From NCBI GenBank assembly GCA_001916965.1, contig MNTL01000004.1:1-64000 (forward strand): a DNA stretch of 64,000 nucleotides, read 5' to 3'. The DNA is from Roseburia sp. CAG:10041_57. Lineage in GTDB: Bacteria; Bacillota; Clostridia; Lachnospirales; Lachnospiraceae. A program made the position numbers and the translations under genes. The notes beneath the pieces are model-generated. The model was not told the DNA's origin, did no database searches, and saw only the letters and a program-made list of their open reading frames with translations. Of this stretch, positions 26,439 through 34,899 are shown in pieces; positions within the stretch are counted from its first letter, which is position 1, and each line of letters begins with the position of its first letter.

Positions 26439-27224
26439 ATGATAGATGTTATATATCAGAAGAAATTTCTGAAAGTAAATCAGATATGGTATCCGGGTAA
26501 ACGAACAGTAGAATCACTTCTTAAGGAAAAGAGAAAGGCGGATATTCTGTTTGTCCATGGAGCACCGATAGAGGAGACAAATGGAAGCTTCCGGGGCTGG
26601 CAGGAATATCATACCTGTAGAAATGATCTGACGATTTCTGAGGAAGATATGTTGGCAAATATAAATAAAGCTGTGAAGTACCAGTTCCGCCGCAGTGAAA
26701 AGGATAATATTGAGATTGCCTTTTACACCAAAGAAGATATTGAGAAAAATCCACAGCTGATTGAGACTTTTCGGGATATATATGAGAGAATGTACCGGTC
26801 AAAAGGCTCAGATACGAAGCTGAATGTAACAGCAATAGAGAGATATCTGGCAGTAGATGGTATTGTCTTCTCGGCAGCAATACATGAAGGCGAAGTACTG
26901 GTATTTCATTCATATATCTGTGATAGGGAAGAAGCAAGACTTCTTCATTCTGCATCCTGCTTTAGAGAAGAGAGCGCAGACCAGTCAATGATAGGAAGAG
27001 CCAATAAGAGATTGCATTGGGAAGACATTAAGTACTTTAAGCAAAAAGGGCTGCTGCGATATGACTGGGGGGGAATCTCAGATTTTGAGAACCCGAACGG
27101 AATTGATGAATTTAAATTGAAATTTGGTGGAGAAAAGATAACGTATTACAATATTTTTGCAGGAAATACTGTATTAGGTAAGGCTGCAGTTCTGGCGATG
27201 AAAGCAATGAAAAGGGTGAATTAA
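26439..27224 (+). CDS. FemAB/GNAT-fold acyl- or aminoacyl-transferase-like protein
   Basis: 261 residues. The first half is poorly conserved. The second half has the FemAB-type layout: IHEGEVLVFHSYICD, then HWEDIKYFKQKGLLRYDWGG and the closing NPNGIDEFKLKFGGEKITYYN, where the sequence from the Asp-x-Gly region to FGG is the family hallmark. FemAB proteins transfer an aminoacyl group from aminoacyl-tRNA to a peptidoglycan precursor; relatives in glycan loci may acylate sugars. It lies between two GT4 genes, which argues for a glycan substrate. Function is tentative. Confidence 0.6.
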   Translation: MIDVIYQKKFLKVNQIWYPGKRTVESLLKEKRKADILFVHGAPIEETNGSFRGWQEYHTCRNDLTISEEDMLANINKAVKYQFRRSEKDNIEIAFYTKEDIEKNPQLIETFRDIYERMYRSKGSDTKLNVTAIERYLAVDGIVFSAAIHEGEVLVFHSYICDREEARLLHSASCFREESADQSMIGRANKRLHWEDIKYFKQKGLLRYDWGGISDFENPNGIDEFKLKFGGEKITYYNIFAGNTVLGKAAVLAMKAMKRVN

Positions 27225-27225
27225 T

Positions 27226-28410
27226 ATGGAGACGTCCACACGAATCAGAATCATGCTGATTGTTCCGATGCTTGATCAGGGCGGATTGGAACGGATCTGT
27301 GCATTGACAGCGCAATTGCTGAAAACAAAATACGAAGTGCACTTGGTTGTGTTTAACACGGAAGGCATGATTTATGATGTAAGTGGAGTTCATTTAATAG
27401 ATCTTCATCTGGGAGCAGTACCTGGTAAATTTGGTAAAATCATAAATGTATACAAACGGGTTGCACAGGTAAAAAAATTAAAGAAAGAGCTGGATATTCA
27501 AATTAGCTATAGCTTTGGACAGACTGCTAATATGGTAAATGTGCTTTCAAAATACCATGATATAACATGGGCAGGAATCCGTGGCTATGGGGCATTGGAT
27601 AATCACAGACAGATGCAGTTTGTATGCAAAAGGGCAGATAGAATGGTGAGTTGTACGAAGGTGATGGAGCAGGAGATTGGACGGTCGTATCCTGTGAAAA
27701 ATTCAGCAACTTTGTATAATCCTTGCAATTTGGATGAAATCAATGTATTATCCAGAGAAAAGATAGATGAGAAAATAGAAGCGTTTCTACAGAAAACAGG
27801 TCCAACCATAGTATCTATGGGACGTGCACATGATGTAAAAGGCTTTTGGCATTTAATCAAAGCTGTTAAGCTGGTGAAAAACAAAGTGCCACATGTGAAA
27901 CTTATGATAATTGGTGATGGCGACTACAGTGCGTATCAGAAGCTGGCACAGGAACTGGGGATAGCAGAGCAGGTATTGTTTACTGGTGTGCAGATGAACC
28001 CATTTGCATTGTTGGCGAAGGCTGATGTATATGCATTGACTTCAGACAGCGAAGGATTTCCAAATGCTTTGATTGAAGCGATGGCAGTGGGATTGCCCTG
28101 TGTCAGCGTAAACTGCAAGACAGGACCAGCGGAAATATTGCAGAACGATTATCAACAATGTGATGCACAGGATAAAGTGTACCATGCAGATTATGGTATA
28201 TTAACACCGGTTTTTTATGGTGGAAAGAATCTCGATGCCAGCATGATATCACAAGAAGAGGAAATATTTGCTGGGGAATTGGCAGAATTATTACTGGATC
28301 AGGAACTTATGGCTTCATACAGGAATAAGGCACTGTATCGCGCAAATCAATTTGGTGTGGATGCATATGTCAAGGAAATTGACAGATTAATTACACAGGA
28401 ATTAGAATGA
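27226..28410 (+). CDS. GT4 glycosyltransferase
   Basis: 394 residues, GT-B fold. N-terminal LIVPMLDQGGLERICALTA; donor site with TIVSMGRAHDVKGFWHLIKA and E-x7-E in SDSEGFPNALIEAMAVGLP. Resembles the PglH/PglJ and EpsD-like transferases that add GalNAc or related sugars to a lipid-linked glycan. It begins two bases after the FemAB-like gene stop, with AAAGGG (27211-27216) as ribosome site. An insertion (about 303-335, QCDAQDKVYHADYGILTPVF) lies before the last helix, common in this subgroup. Confidence 0.82.
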   Translation: METSTRIRIMLIVPMLDQGGLERICALTAQLLKTKYEVHLVVFNTEGMIYDVSGVHLIDLHLGAVPGKFGKIINVYKRVAQVKKLKKELDIQISYSFGQTANMVNVLSKYHDITWAGIRGYGALDNHRQMQFVCKRADRMVSCTKVMEQEIGRSYPVKNSATLYNPCNLDEINVLSREKIDEKIEAFLQKTGPTIVSMGRAHDVKGFWHLIKAVKLVKNKVPHVKLMIIGDGDYSAYQKLAQELGIAEQVLFTGVQMNPFALLAKADVYALTSDSEGFPNALIEAMAVGLPCVSVNCKTGPAEILQNDYQQCDAQDKVYHADYGILTPVFYGGKNLDASMISQEEEIFAGELAELLLDQELMASYRNKALYRANQFGVDAYVKEIDRLITQELE

Positions 28411-28423
28411 CCGGAGGTAGAGA

Positions 28424-29785
28424 ATGTCGGACAGCAGGAAAAAAAGAATGATTTTATATAGTGTTCTATTTGCGGTCAGTGCAGTATTTTATCTGTTCTG
28501 GTACTGGCATGACGGAATTGTTATTACACCAGATGCACAGTCATATATTGATATGATAAGTGCCAGAGATCCTGGATATTCATTTTTCCTATGGATATGT
28601 AGGGTATTTGCCGGCTGGGAAGGGTATCAGCAGCTGGCAGTAATACTACAGTGCTTACTTGCGGCAGCCGCTGCCAGTGCAATTACTGTAGGCTTGAGCA
28701 GACGATTTAATCTGCACTGGTTGGGAACAATTGGTGTATTGGTGATTCAATATGGAATTACACTCTTAAACCGTTTTGTAGCCCAAAGAAGATATAGTTA
28801 TTATAATAGTATTGAGACAGAAGCTATCACGTATTCCATATGGGTATTTTTTTTCCTGAATTTATTAGGAATTATCTATGATCATAAAAAGAAAAATGTG
28901 ATCATGGCATTTGTGTGGGCTATTATATTAATGTCTACAAGAAAACAGATGATAGTAGCATTTGGATTGCTGTTCCTATGCCTGGCTGCTTCATGGCGGA
29001 AGGATAAGAAATGGTATGTTGCAGTTTTTAGTGCAGGTGTAATCGTTATATTAGGATTTGCAGGAACCAGATTACTTGACTGCACATATAATTATGGCGT
29101 CAGAGGAGTATTCGCGCCTCATACAGGTGATTCCAGCTTTATTCTAGGAACAGAAATCTATGTGGCAGATAAGGATATGGTATCTTACATCTCAGATAAG
29201 GAGAATCAGAAACTTTTTCTGGAGATAATGAACAGAGCCGATGCATTAGAGTATAATGCCGGATATGCAGGTAAGGGATGGCATAATATAGAAGAACATT
29301 ACAGTAGTTCTTATGATCGCATCAAGTTTGATATTGTAAATGTAGTTATACGTGAAGAACAGATCAGTCAGGGAATGAATGATCAGGAACGGGAACTTGA
29401 TGCAAATCGTATCATGAATGAAATGATGAAAGAGCTGCTTGTTCCATGTATACCTGGAATGTTTAAAATATTCTGCAGTAATATTGTCCATGGATTTGTT
29501 ACAACAGTTTTAAAGGTTCATACAGTTCTTAACTGGGTTGCATTGTTCCTGTACATTGCTTATACAGGAATGATCATTTATTTATTTAAGATGCAGTCTG
29601 GCAGAGAGAGGGGGCAATCCTCAGCTTGTATGGCTATTGTAGTATTAACAGCGATTGCAGTAAATGTAGTAGGAACCTCTGCAGCTATTTATCCTCAGAT
29701 GAGATATATGTTGTACAATACAGGATTATTTTATCAGGCTGCATGGATTATGCTGATAGAGATTTACCGAAAGGGTAGAAAATGA
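28424..29785 (+). CDS. Polytopic membrane protein of unknown family (paralogue of 22115-23515)
   Basis: 453 residues, about nine membrane segments, one outside loop (about 225-330). The acidic motif ITPDAQSYIDMI follows the first segment, where GT-C enzymes carry their catalytic acid. STRKQMIVAFG in mid-protein parallels LTRGQMLVTL of the 22115 protein, and the C-terminal RYMLYNTGLFYQ parallels its RYMIYNTSLIYL. GGAGG precedes the ATG. It overlaps the next GT4 gene (ATGA). A GT-C-like glycosyl or phospho-sugar transferase is the best guess; no named family is recognised. Confidence 0.5.
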   Translation: MSDSRKKRMILYSVLFAVSAVFYLFWYWHDGIVITPDAQSYIDMISARDPGYSFFLWICRVFAGWEGYQQLAVILQCLLAAAAASAITVGLSRRFNLHWLGTIGVLVIQYGITLLNRFVAQRRYSYYNSIETEAITYSIWVFFFLNLLGIIYDHKKKNVIMAFVWAIILMSTRKQMIVAFGLLFLCLAASWRKDKKWYVAVFSAGVIVILGFAGTRLLDCTYNYGVRGVFAPHTGDSSFILGTEIYVADKDMVSYISDKENQKLFLEIMNRADALEYNAGYAGKGWHNIEEHYSSSYDRIKFDIVNVVIREEQISQGMNDQERELDANRIMNEMMKELLVPCIPGMFKIFCSNIVHGFVTTVLKVHTVLNWVALFLYIAYTGMIIYLFKMQSGRERGQSSACMAIVVLTAIAVNVVGTSAAIYPQMRYMLYNTGLFYQAAWIMLIEIYRKGRK

Positions 29786-30885
29786 AGAAAATAGTATTTC
29801 ATATACAATGCCTGGAACGAGGCGGCGCAGAACGTGTAGTAACCAACCTTGCAGGACAGTTTGTAAATCATGGATATGAGGTATATATCGCAACAGAGAC
29901 GCAGGGAGAAAATGAGTATGAAACAGACCCAAAGATTCATCGTATCCATGTAGGGCTGACTCCTGAACAGGAGAACGATGGAAGAGTAAAGAAATTCCTT
30001 GACCGCATTATTAACTTACGAAGATTTTTAAAACAGACACAGCCGGATATTGTGATTGCTTTTGCAAGAAAAGCAAATTACAGGGCATTAACATCAACAA
30101 TAGGAACGAAAATTCCGGTGGTAATATCCATTAGAATTGCACCGGTGGGATGTTATGATTTCCTGTCTGATAAGATACAGATTCCTATTTTGTTCAGAAG
30201 GGCAGCAGGGTGTGTTTTCCAGACGCAGGAACAGAAAGATTTCTTTCCCAAGTATGTTCAGAGGAGATCACGCATTATATTAAATGCGATTAATCCGGTT
30301 TTTATTGGCAATCCAATACCTGAACATAGAGAGAAGACAGTAGTACACTCAGGTAGAATTGTGGATTTTAAAAATCAGCTTATGCTGATCAGGGCATTTG
30401 AAAAGGTTCATAGTAAACATCCGGATTATGTACTTAAAATATTTGGTCAGGATACACATGATGGAACGTGGGAAAAGCTGGAAGCACAGATAGCAGAAAA
30501 TGAAGCGTGGGATTATGTGAAATTGATGGGAGGAAGTAATCAGCTTCAAAAGGATATGATTAATGGGGCAGTCGCGGCATTTTCTTCTGATGTGGAAGGA
30601 ATGCCGAATGCTATGTTGGAGGCAATGGCATTGGGGCTGCCTGTTGTTGCAACAGATTGTCCACCGGGAGGCCCTAGAATGGTAATTACAGACGGCGAGA
30701 ATGGTTTGCTGGTTCCGGTAGGAGATGAGAATGCTCTGGCAGCAGCAATCAATCGCCTGATAGAAGACCCACAGCTGGCAGACAGATTAGGCAGAAATGC
30801 AGCTAAGATATCAGAACGAGCAGGTGCAGATGTAATCTTTAGAGAGTGGGAGAAATATCTGCTTGAAATATGTGATAAACAGTAA
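29782..30885 (+). CDS. GT4 glycosyltransferase (first of a duplicated pair)
   Basis: 367 residues, GT-B fold. N-terminal CLERGGAERVVTNLAGQF; donor site SSDVEGMPNAMLEAMALGLP with E-x7-E, then TDCPPGGPRMVI and NGLLVPVGDENALA. The same order of signatures is found in the protein at 32828 (SNTEGMPNSLMEAMALGLP; TDCPCGGPATLI; NGLLVPVGDAYALA), so the two are paralogues flanking an asnB gene. Likely adds related sugars at successive positions of the repeat unit. Confidence 0.83.
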   Translation: MKKIVFHIQCLERGGAERVVTNLAGQFVNHGYEVYIATETQGENEYETDPKIHRIHVGLTPEQENDGRVKKFLDRIINLRRFLKQTQPDIVIAFARKANYRALTSTIGTKIPVVISIRIAPVGCYDFLSDKIQIPILFRRAAGCVFQTQEQKDFFPKYVQRRSRIILNAINPVFIGNPIPEHREKTVVHSGRIVDFKNQLMLIRAFEKVHSKHPDYVLKIFGQDTHDGTWEKLEAQIAENEAWDYVKLMGGSNQLQKDMINGAVAAFSSDVEGMPNAMLEAMALGLPVVATDCPPGGPRMVITDGENGLLVPVGDENALAAAINRLIEDPQLADRLGRNAAKISERAGADVIFREWEKYLLEICDKQ

Positions 30886-30911
30886 AGCATGATGGAATGG
30901 AGGCGTACAGT

Positions 30912-32807
30912 ATGTGTGGCATTTGTGGTTTTATTTCAAGAAAATGCATAACAATAGATCAACTGAAAAAAATGAATGATACCATGTATCACAGAGGCCC
31001 TAATGACAGTGGAGAAGAGATTTTCCAGGTAGGGAATGGTTATTATCTCGGATTTGCACAGAGACGTCTCTCCATTATGGATCTGTCCATGTTGGGGCAT
31101 CAGCCAATGTATTCTAATGATAAGCGCATTGTGATTACATACAATGGTGAAATTTATAATTTTCAGGATATTAAGAAAGAGTTGGGTGATTATCCGTTCA
31201 AGTCTCAATGTGATACAGAAGTAATATTAGCGGCTTATCTGAAGTGGGGACTTTCCTGTATAGACAGATTTCGTGGAATGTTTGCAATCGCACTTTATGA
31301 TAGGGAGAAAGAGGAACTTTATCTGATCAGGGACAGAGTGGGTAAGAAGCCTCTTTACTATTGGCTGGATCAGGATAATATTGTATTTGCTTCAGAACTG
31401 AAACCAATCATGGAGTATCCCGGTTTTCCGAGAGTTATCAGAAAGGATGTTATTGGAAGATACCTTTATCAACAGTACATCTGTGAACCTGATACTATTT
31501 TTGAAAATGTATATAAAGTAGAACCGGGACAGGTAATCTGTTTTCATGTAAAAGAAGAGGAAGCTTCAGAACGTGTAACAAGCTGGAAATACTGGGATAT
31601 TGCGCAGGTACATCAGGCAAAAGCGGCAGATAAAGTAAACTCTTATGAACAGGCAAAGGAAGAACTTACTGCTATTTTGAAAGATGCTGTGGCTAAGAGA
31701 ATGATAGCAGATGTACCTCTTGGAACTTTCTTAAGTGGAGGATATGACTCTTCCCTGGTGACAGCTCTGGCACAGTCGCTGAGTAATGAACCGGTTAAGA
31801 CTTATTCCATTGGTTTTCATGAAGAGAATTACAATGAAGCCAGATATGCCAAAGAAGTAGCGAAACATCTGGGAACTAATCATACAGAATTATACGTAGA
31901 TGAGCAGGCAATGTTCCACATGCTGGATGATATAGCAAAGTATTATGATGAACCCTTTGCAGACAGTTCTCAGATTCCCTCCATGCTGGTGTCACAACTT
32001 GCATCTAAGGACGTTACGGTTGTGCTATCCGGGGATGGTGGAGATGAGTTCTTCTGTGGATATAATGTCTATGATTATGTAGCCAAGGCGCAGAAGCTGG
32101 ATGTATTGGGAAGAGTAGTGAATGGAGTATGTTCGGTTCCACCTTTGAAAAAGGCTGATTTTATGTCAAAACTGCCTTTTCAGGTGCAGGTGATAGCACG
32201 TAATGACAATCCACAGACCAAGACACAGCTAGGGAACATACGATATATGGAACTGATTAGTCGTATGGTTGTAGAGCAGGGAATGCCATATCAATATGAA
32301 ATAGAAAACAAGTATCATGAGAAGAACTGGCAGGAGAGAAGAATGCTGGTAGATGAGGATACTTATCTGGTGGGAGATATATTATGTAAAGTGGACAGAG
32401 CGTCTATGAAGTACTCTCTTGAAACCAGATGTCCTCTGCTGGATGTCAACGTTGTAGAATATTCCTACAGACTTCCTCATGAATTTAAGTATTATAACGG
32501 TGTGAAAAAACGTATCCTAAAAGATATAGCATACGAATATATTCCAAGAGAATTGCTGGACAGACCTAAGGTAGGGTTCTCAGTGCCGCTTGATCAATGG
32601 ATGCGTGGACCACTCAAGGAGCAGTTGCTTGATGTATCAGAAAGCAGTTTCCTTTGCAATCAGGGAATATTTGACTCCAAATACGTGAATCAGTTCGTAC
32701 AGAAATATCTTACAAGTGGTGATGGCAAGTCTGGATCCGGAACCAGGTATTCACGAATTGTATGGGCTTTTCTGATGTTCCAGCAATGGTACAAAGCATA
32801 TATGTAA
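30912..32807 (+). CDS. AsnB-type glutamine-dependent amidotransferase (first copy)
   Basis: 631 residues. Cys2 of MCGICGF is the N-terminal nucleophile of the glutaminase domain (about 1-200), which fixes the start at 30912; GGAGG (30899-30903) supports it and ATG 30897 would bury the Cys. The synthetase domain has the PP-loop FLSGGYDSSLVTAL and SGDGGDEFFCGYN. In glycan loci such proteins (for example WbpS-type) amidate uronic acids instead of aspartate. Given the GalNAcA genes upstream and the flanking GT4 genes, amidation of a uronic acid is the favoured role. A housekeeping asparagine synthetase is less likely here. Confidence 0.8.
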   Translation: MCGICGFISRKCITIDQLKKMNDTMYHRGPNDSGEEIFQVGNGYYLGFAQRRLSIMDLSMLGHQPMYSNDKRIVITYNGEIYNFQDIKKELGDYPFKSQCDTEVILAAYLKWGLSCIDRFRGMFAIALYDREKEELYLIRDRVGKKPLYYWLDQDNIVFASELKPIMEYPGFPRVIRKDVIGRYLYQQYICEPDTIFENVYKVEPGQVICFHVKEEEASERVTSWKYWDIAQVHQAKAADKVNSYEQAKEELTAILKDAVAKRMIADVPLGTFLSGGYDSSLVTALAQSLSNEPVKTYSIGFHEENYNEARYAKEVAKHLGTNHTELYVDEQAMFHMLDDIAKYYDEPFADSSQIPSMLVSQLASKDVTVVLSGDGGDEFFCGYNVYDYVAKAQKLDVLGRVVNGVCSVPPLKKADFMSKLPFQVQVIARNDNPQTKTQLGNIRYMELISRMVVEQGMPYQYEIENKYHEKNWQERRMLVDEDTYLVGDILCKVDRASMKYSLETRCPLLDVNVVEYSYRLPHEFKYYNGVKKRILKDIAYEYIPRELLDRPKVGFSVPLDQWMRGPLKEQLLDVSESSFLCNQGIFDSKYVNQFVQKYLTSGDGKSGSGTRYSRIVWAFLMFQQWYKAYM

Positions 32808-32827
32808 AAACCTGAAAAGAGGTAGAA

Positions 32828-33925
32828 ATGAAGAAAATTGCACTTTTTATCAGTTCCCTTCAAAAGGGTGGTTCAGAGCGTGTTATGGTGAATCTGGCAG
32901 AGTTTTTCTACCGGAATCATTATGATGTATTATTGGTAACACAGTATAAAAGGGAGGATGAATACGAGATTATGCCTGAAATTAAGAGGGTGTATTCTGA
33001 GCCTTCGCAGGATCAGCTCCAGGGAAACAGACTGCAGAACTTCATGACCAGATTTCGGACTTTACGTCGAATCTGGCAAGAGTATAAGCCGGATGTCATT
33101 TTGTCTTTCCTTGGCAAAAATAATCTGATGGCTATTGCTACTTCAAGATTCCTGCCGGTCAGGACAGTAGTATCGGTTCGAGGGGAACCTACTATGGAAT
33201 ATGAAGGGAAATTGATGCAGTTTCTTGCAAAATGGCTGTTTCGTTATGCTGATGGAGTTGTATTGCAGACGAAGATGGCAATGCAGTTCTTTCCAAAGCG
33301 TGTAAGAAAGAAAGCGGTGATTTTACCTAACCCACTAAATCCATTATTTGTAAAGAACAAATATGAGGGAGTCAGAGAGCCATTGATTGTGGCAGTAGGG
33401 CGTACAGATGAGAACAAAAATCACGCTATGCTAATTCATGCATTTGCCAGAATTGCTTCAGAGTATCCGAATGTAAATTTATGCATATACGGAGATGGCA
33501 ATTGTAAAGAGCAGCTAGAACAACTGGTAAAGGAGAAAGAATTGACAGATAGGATCTCTTTACCGGGAACAGTTACAAACGTTGCTGAGCATATATACAA
33601 AGCGCAGATATTTGCTCTTACATCCAATACGGAAGGAATGCCCAATTCCTTGATGGAAGCCATGGCTTTGGGATTACCTGTGGTATCTACAGATTGTCCA
33701 TGTGGAGGACCGGCGACTCTGATTGAAGATGGCGTGAATGGACTACTGGTTCCGGTAGGAGATGCCTATGCGTTGGCAGATGCTTTCCGCAAAATTCTAT
33801 CTGATCCACAGTATGCGCAGAAGCTTGGTGATAATGCATATAAGATTGTGGAAGAGTTGAATCCGGATAAGGTAAATGGTGAGTGGAGAAAATATTTATC
33901 TCATATTGCGCATGATAAGAATTAA
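32828..33925 (+). CDS. GT4 glycosyltransferase (second of a duplicated pair)
   Basis: 365 residues, GT-B fold. N-terminal SSLQKGGSERVMVNLAEFF; donor part IVAVGRTDENKNHAMLIHAF and E-x7-E in SNTEGMPNSLMEAMALGLP. Paralogue of the protein at 29782, with matching signatures through the C-terminal domain. GAGG lies 6 bases before the ATG. The differing acceptor-side half (FLGKNNLMAIATSRF against FARKANYRALTSTIG) suggests a different acceptor with a similar donor. Confidence 0.83.
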   Translation: MKKIALFISSLQKGGSERVMVNLAEFFYRNHYDVLLVTQYKREDEYEIMPEIKRVYSEPSQDQLQGNRLQNFMTRFRTLRRIWQEYKPDVILSFLGKNNLMAIATSRFLPVRTVVSVRGEPTMEYEGKLMQFLAKWLFRYADGVVLQTKMAMQFFPKRVRKKAVILPNPLNPLFVKNKYEGVREPLIVAVGRTDENKNHAMLIHAFARIASEYPNVNLCIYGDGNCKEQLEQLVKEKELTDRISLPGTVTNVAEHIYKAQIFALTSNTEGMPNSLMEAMALGLPVVSTDCPCGGPATLIEDGVNGLLVPVGDAYALADAFRKILSDPQYAQKLGDNAYKIVEELNPDKVNGEWRKYLSHIAHDKN

Positions 33926-33948
33926 GAGACAAAGCGGGAGGAAATATT

Positions 33949-34881
33949 GTGGCACATCCTTTAAAGGTATTTTTATATCATCATACAGTGACAGCCAAGC
34001 TGTATAATATCATACGAAACTATCGAAGAGACCGTTTTAATAAGCTTAGCGATGAAGAGTTTGCCCAAATGATGTATAAAGAGCATACGGGCGAAGGGCT
34101 GGATCTCAAGAATCCGAGAACATTTGATGAGAAGGTCTGGTATCTGAAATTACATGAAAGAGATCCGCTACAGACGAAATGTACGGACAAATATGAAGTA
34201 CGTGAGTATGTGAAGGGATGCGGGCTTGGGCATATACTGAATGAAGTCTATGGAATCTATGATTCTTTTAAAGCAGTACCTTTTGATCAGCTGCCGGATA
34301 GATTTTTCATGAAATGCACCCATACTTCAGGTGCAAATGCCATATTTGACAGAAATAAGCCATTTGATTATAAATATCAAAAGAACGAATTTGATTTCTG
34401 GATGAAGCGTAATTATTTCTGGGGAAGCCGGGAATGGAATTATAAGGATATTAAGCCACGTATTATCTGTGAAAAAATACTGGAAGATAAGAATGGTAAG
34501 CTTCCTATGGATTATAAATTTATGTGTTTTAATGGACAGGTAAAATTACTGTTCCTGAATATTGGATTGGCAACAGCTACAGGAGAGCATGCAGATGATG
34601 CGTTCTGTAATATATATGACAGAGATTTTAAGTTATTGCCAATTAAGGATGAGCGTGAGAATTATCTGGAAAAAGAAATTCCCAAGCCGGATAATTGGGA
34701 AGAAATGATACAATATGCAGAGATACTGTCTAAGCCATTCAAACACTGTAGAGTGGATTTCTACAATGTAGATGGTAAGATTTATTTTGGAGAGATAACA
34801 TTTCATCATGGTGGAGGATGTAATGGCATTGAACCAAAGGAATGGGCATATAAAATGGGAGACTGGATTACACTGGATTAA
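33949..34881 (+). CDS. TupA-like ATP-grasp protein
   Basis: 310 residues. The family signatures are present: NPRTFDEKVWYLKLHERDPL, TDKYEVREYVKGCGLG, FFMKCTHTSGAN (ATP-binding lysine), DYKFMCFNGQVKLLFLNIG and CRVDFYNVDGKIYFGEITFHHGGGC (metal-binding end), trimmed to the TupA-like ATP-grasp pattern. TupA is named from teichuronopeptide synthesis, in which a peptide or amino acid is joined to a uronic-acid polymer. It starts at GTG 33949 after GGGAGG. It sits between a GT4 gene and the second asnB, so it may ligate an amine-bearing group to a uronic acid, or the reverse. Confidence 0.75.
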   Translation: MAHPLKVFLYHHTVTAKLYNIIRNYRRDRFNKLSDEEFAQMMYKEHTGEGLDLKNPRTFDEKVWYLKLHERDPLQTKCTDKYEVREYVKGCGLGHILNEVYGIYDSFKAVPFDQLPDRFFMKCTHTSGANAIFDRNKPFDYKYQKNEFDFWMKRNYFWGSREWNYKDIKPRIICEKILEDKNGKLPMDYKFMCFNGQVKLLFLNIGLATATGEHADDAFCNIYDRDFKLLPIKDERENYLEKEIPKPDNWEEMIQYAEILSKPFKHCRVDFYNVDGKIYFGEITFHHGGGCNGIEPKEWAYKMGDWITLD

Positions 34882-34899
34882 AGAGAAAGGACATTGCCT

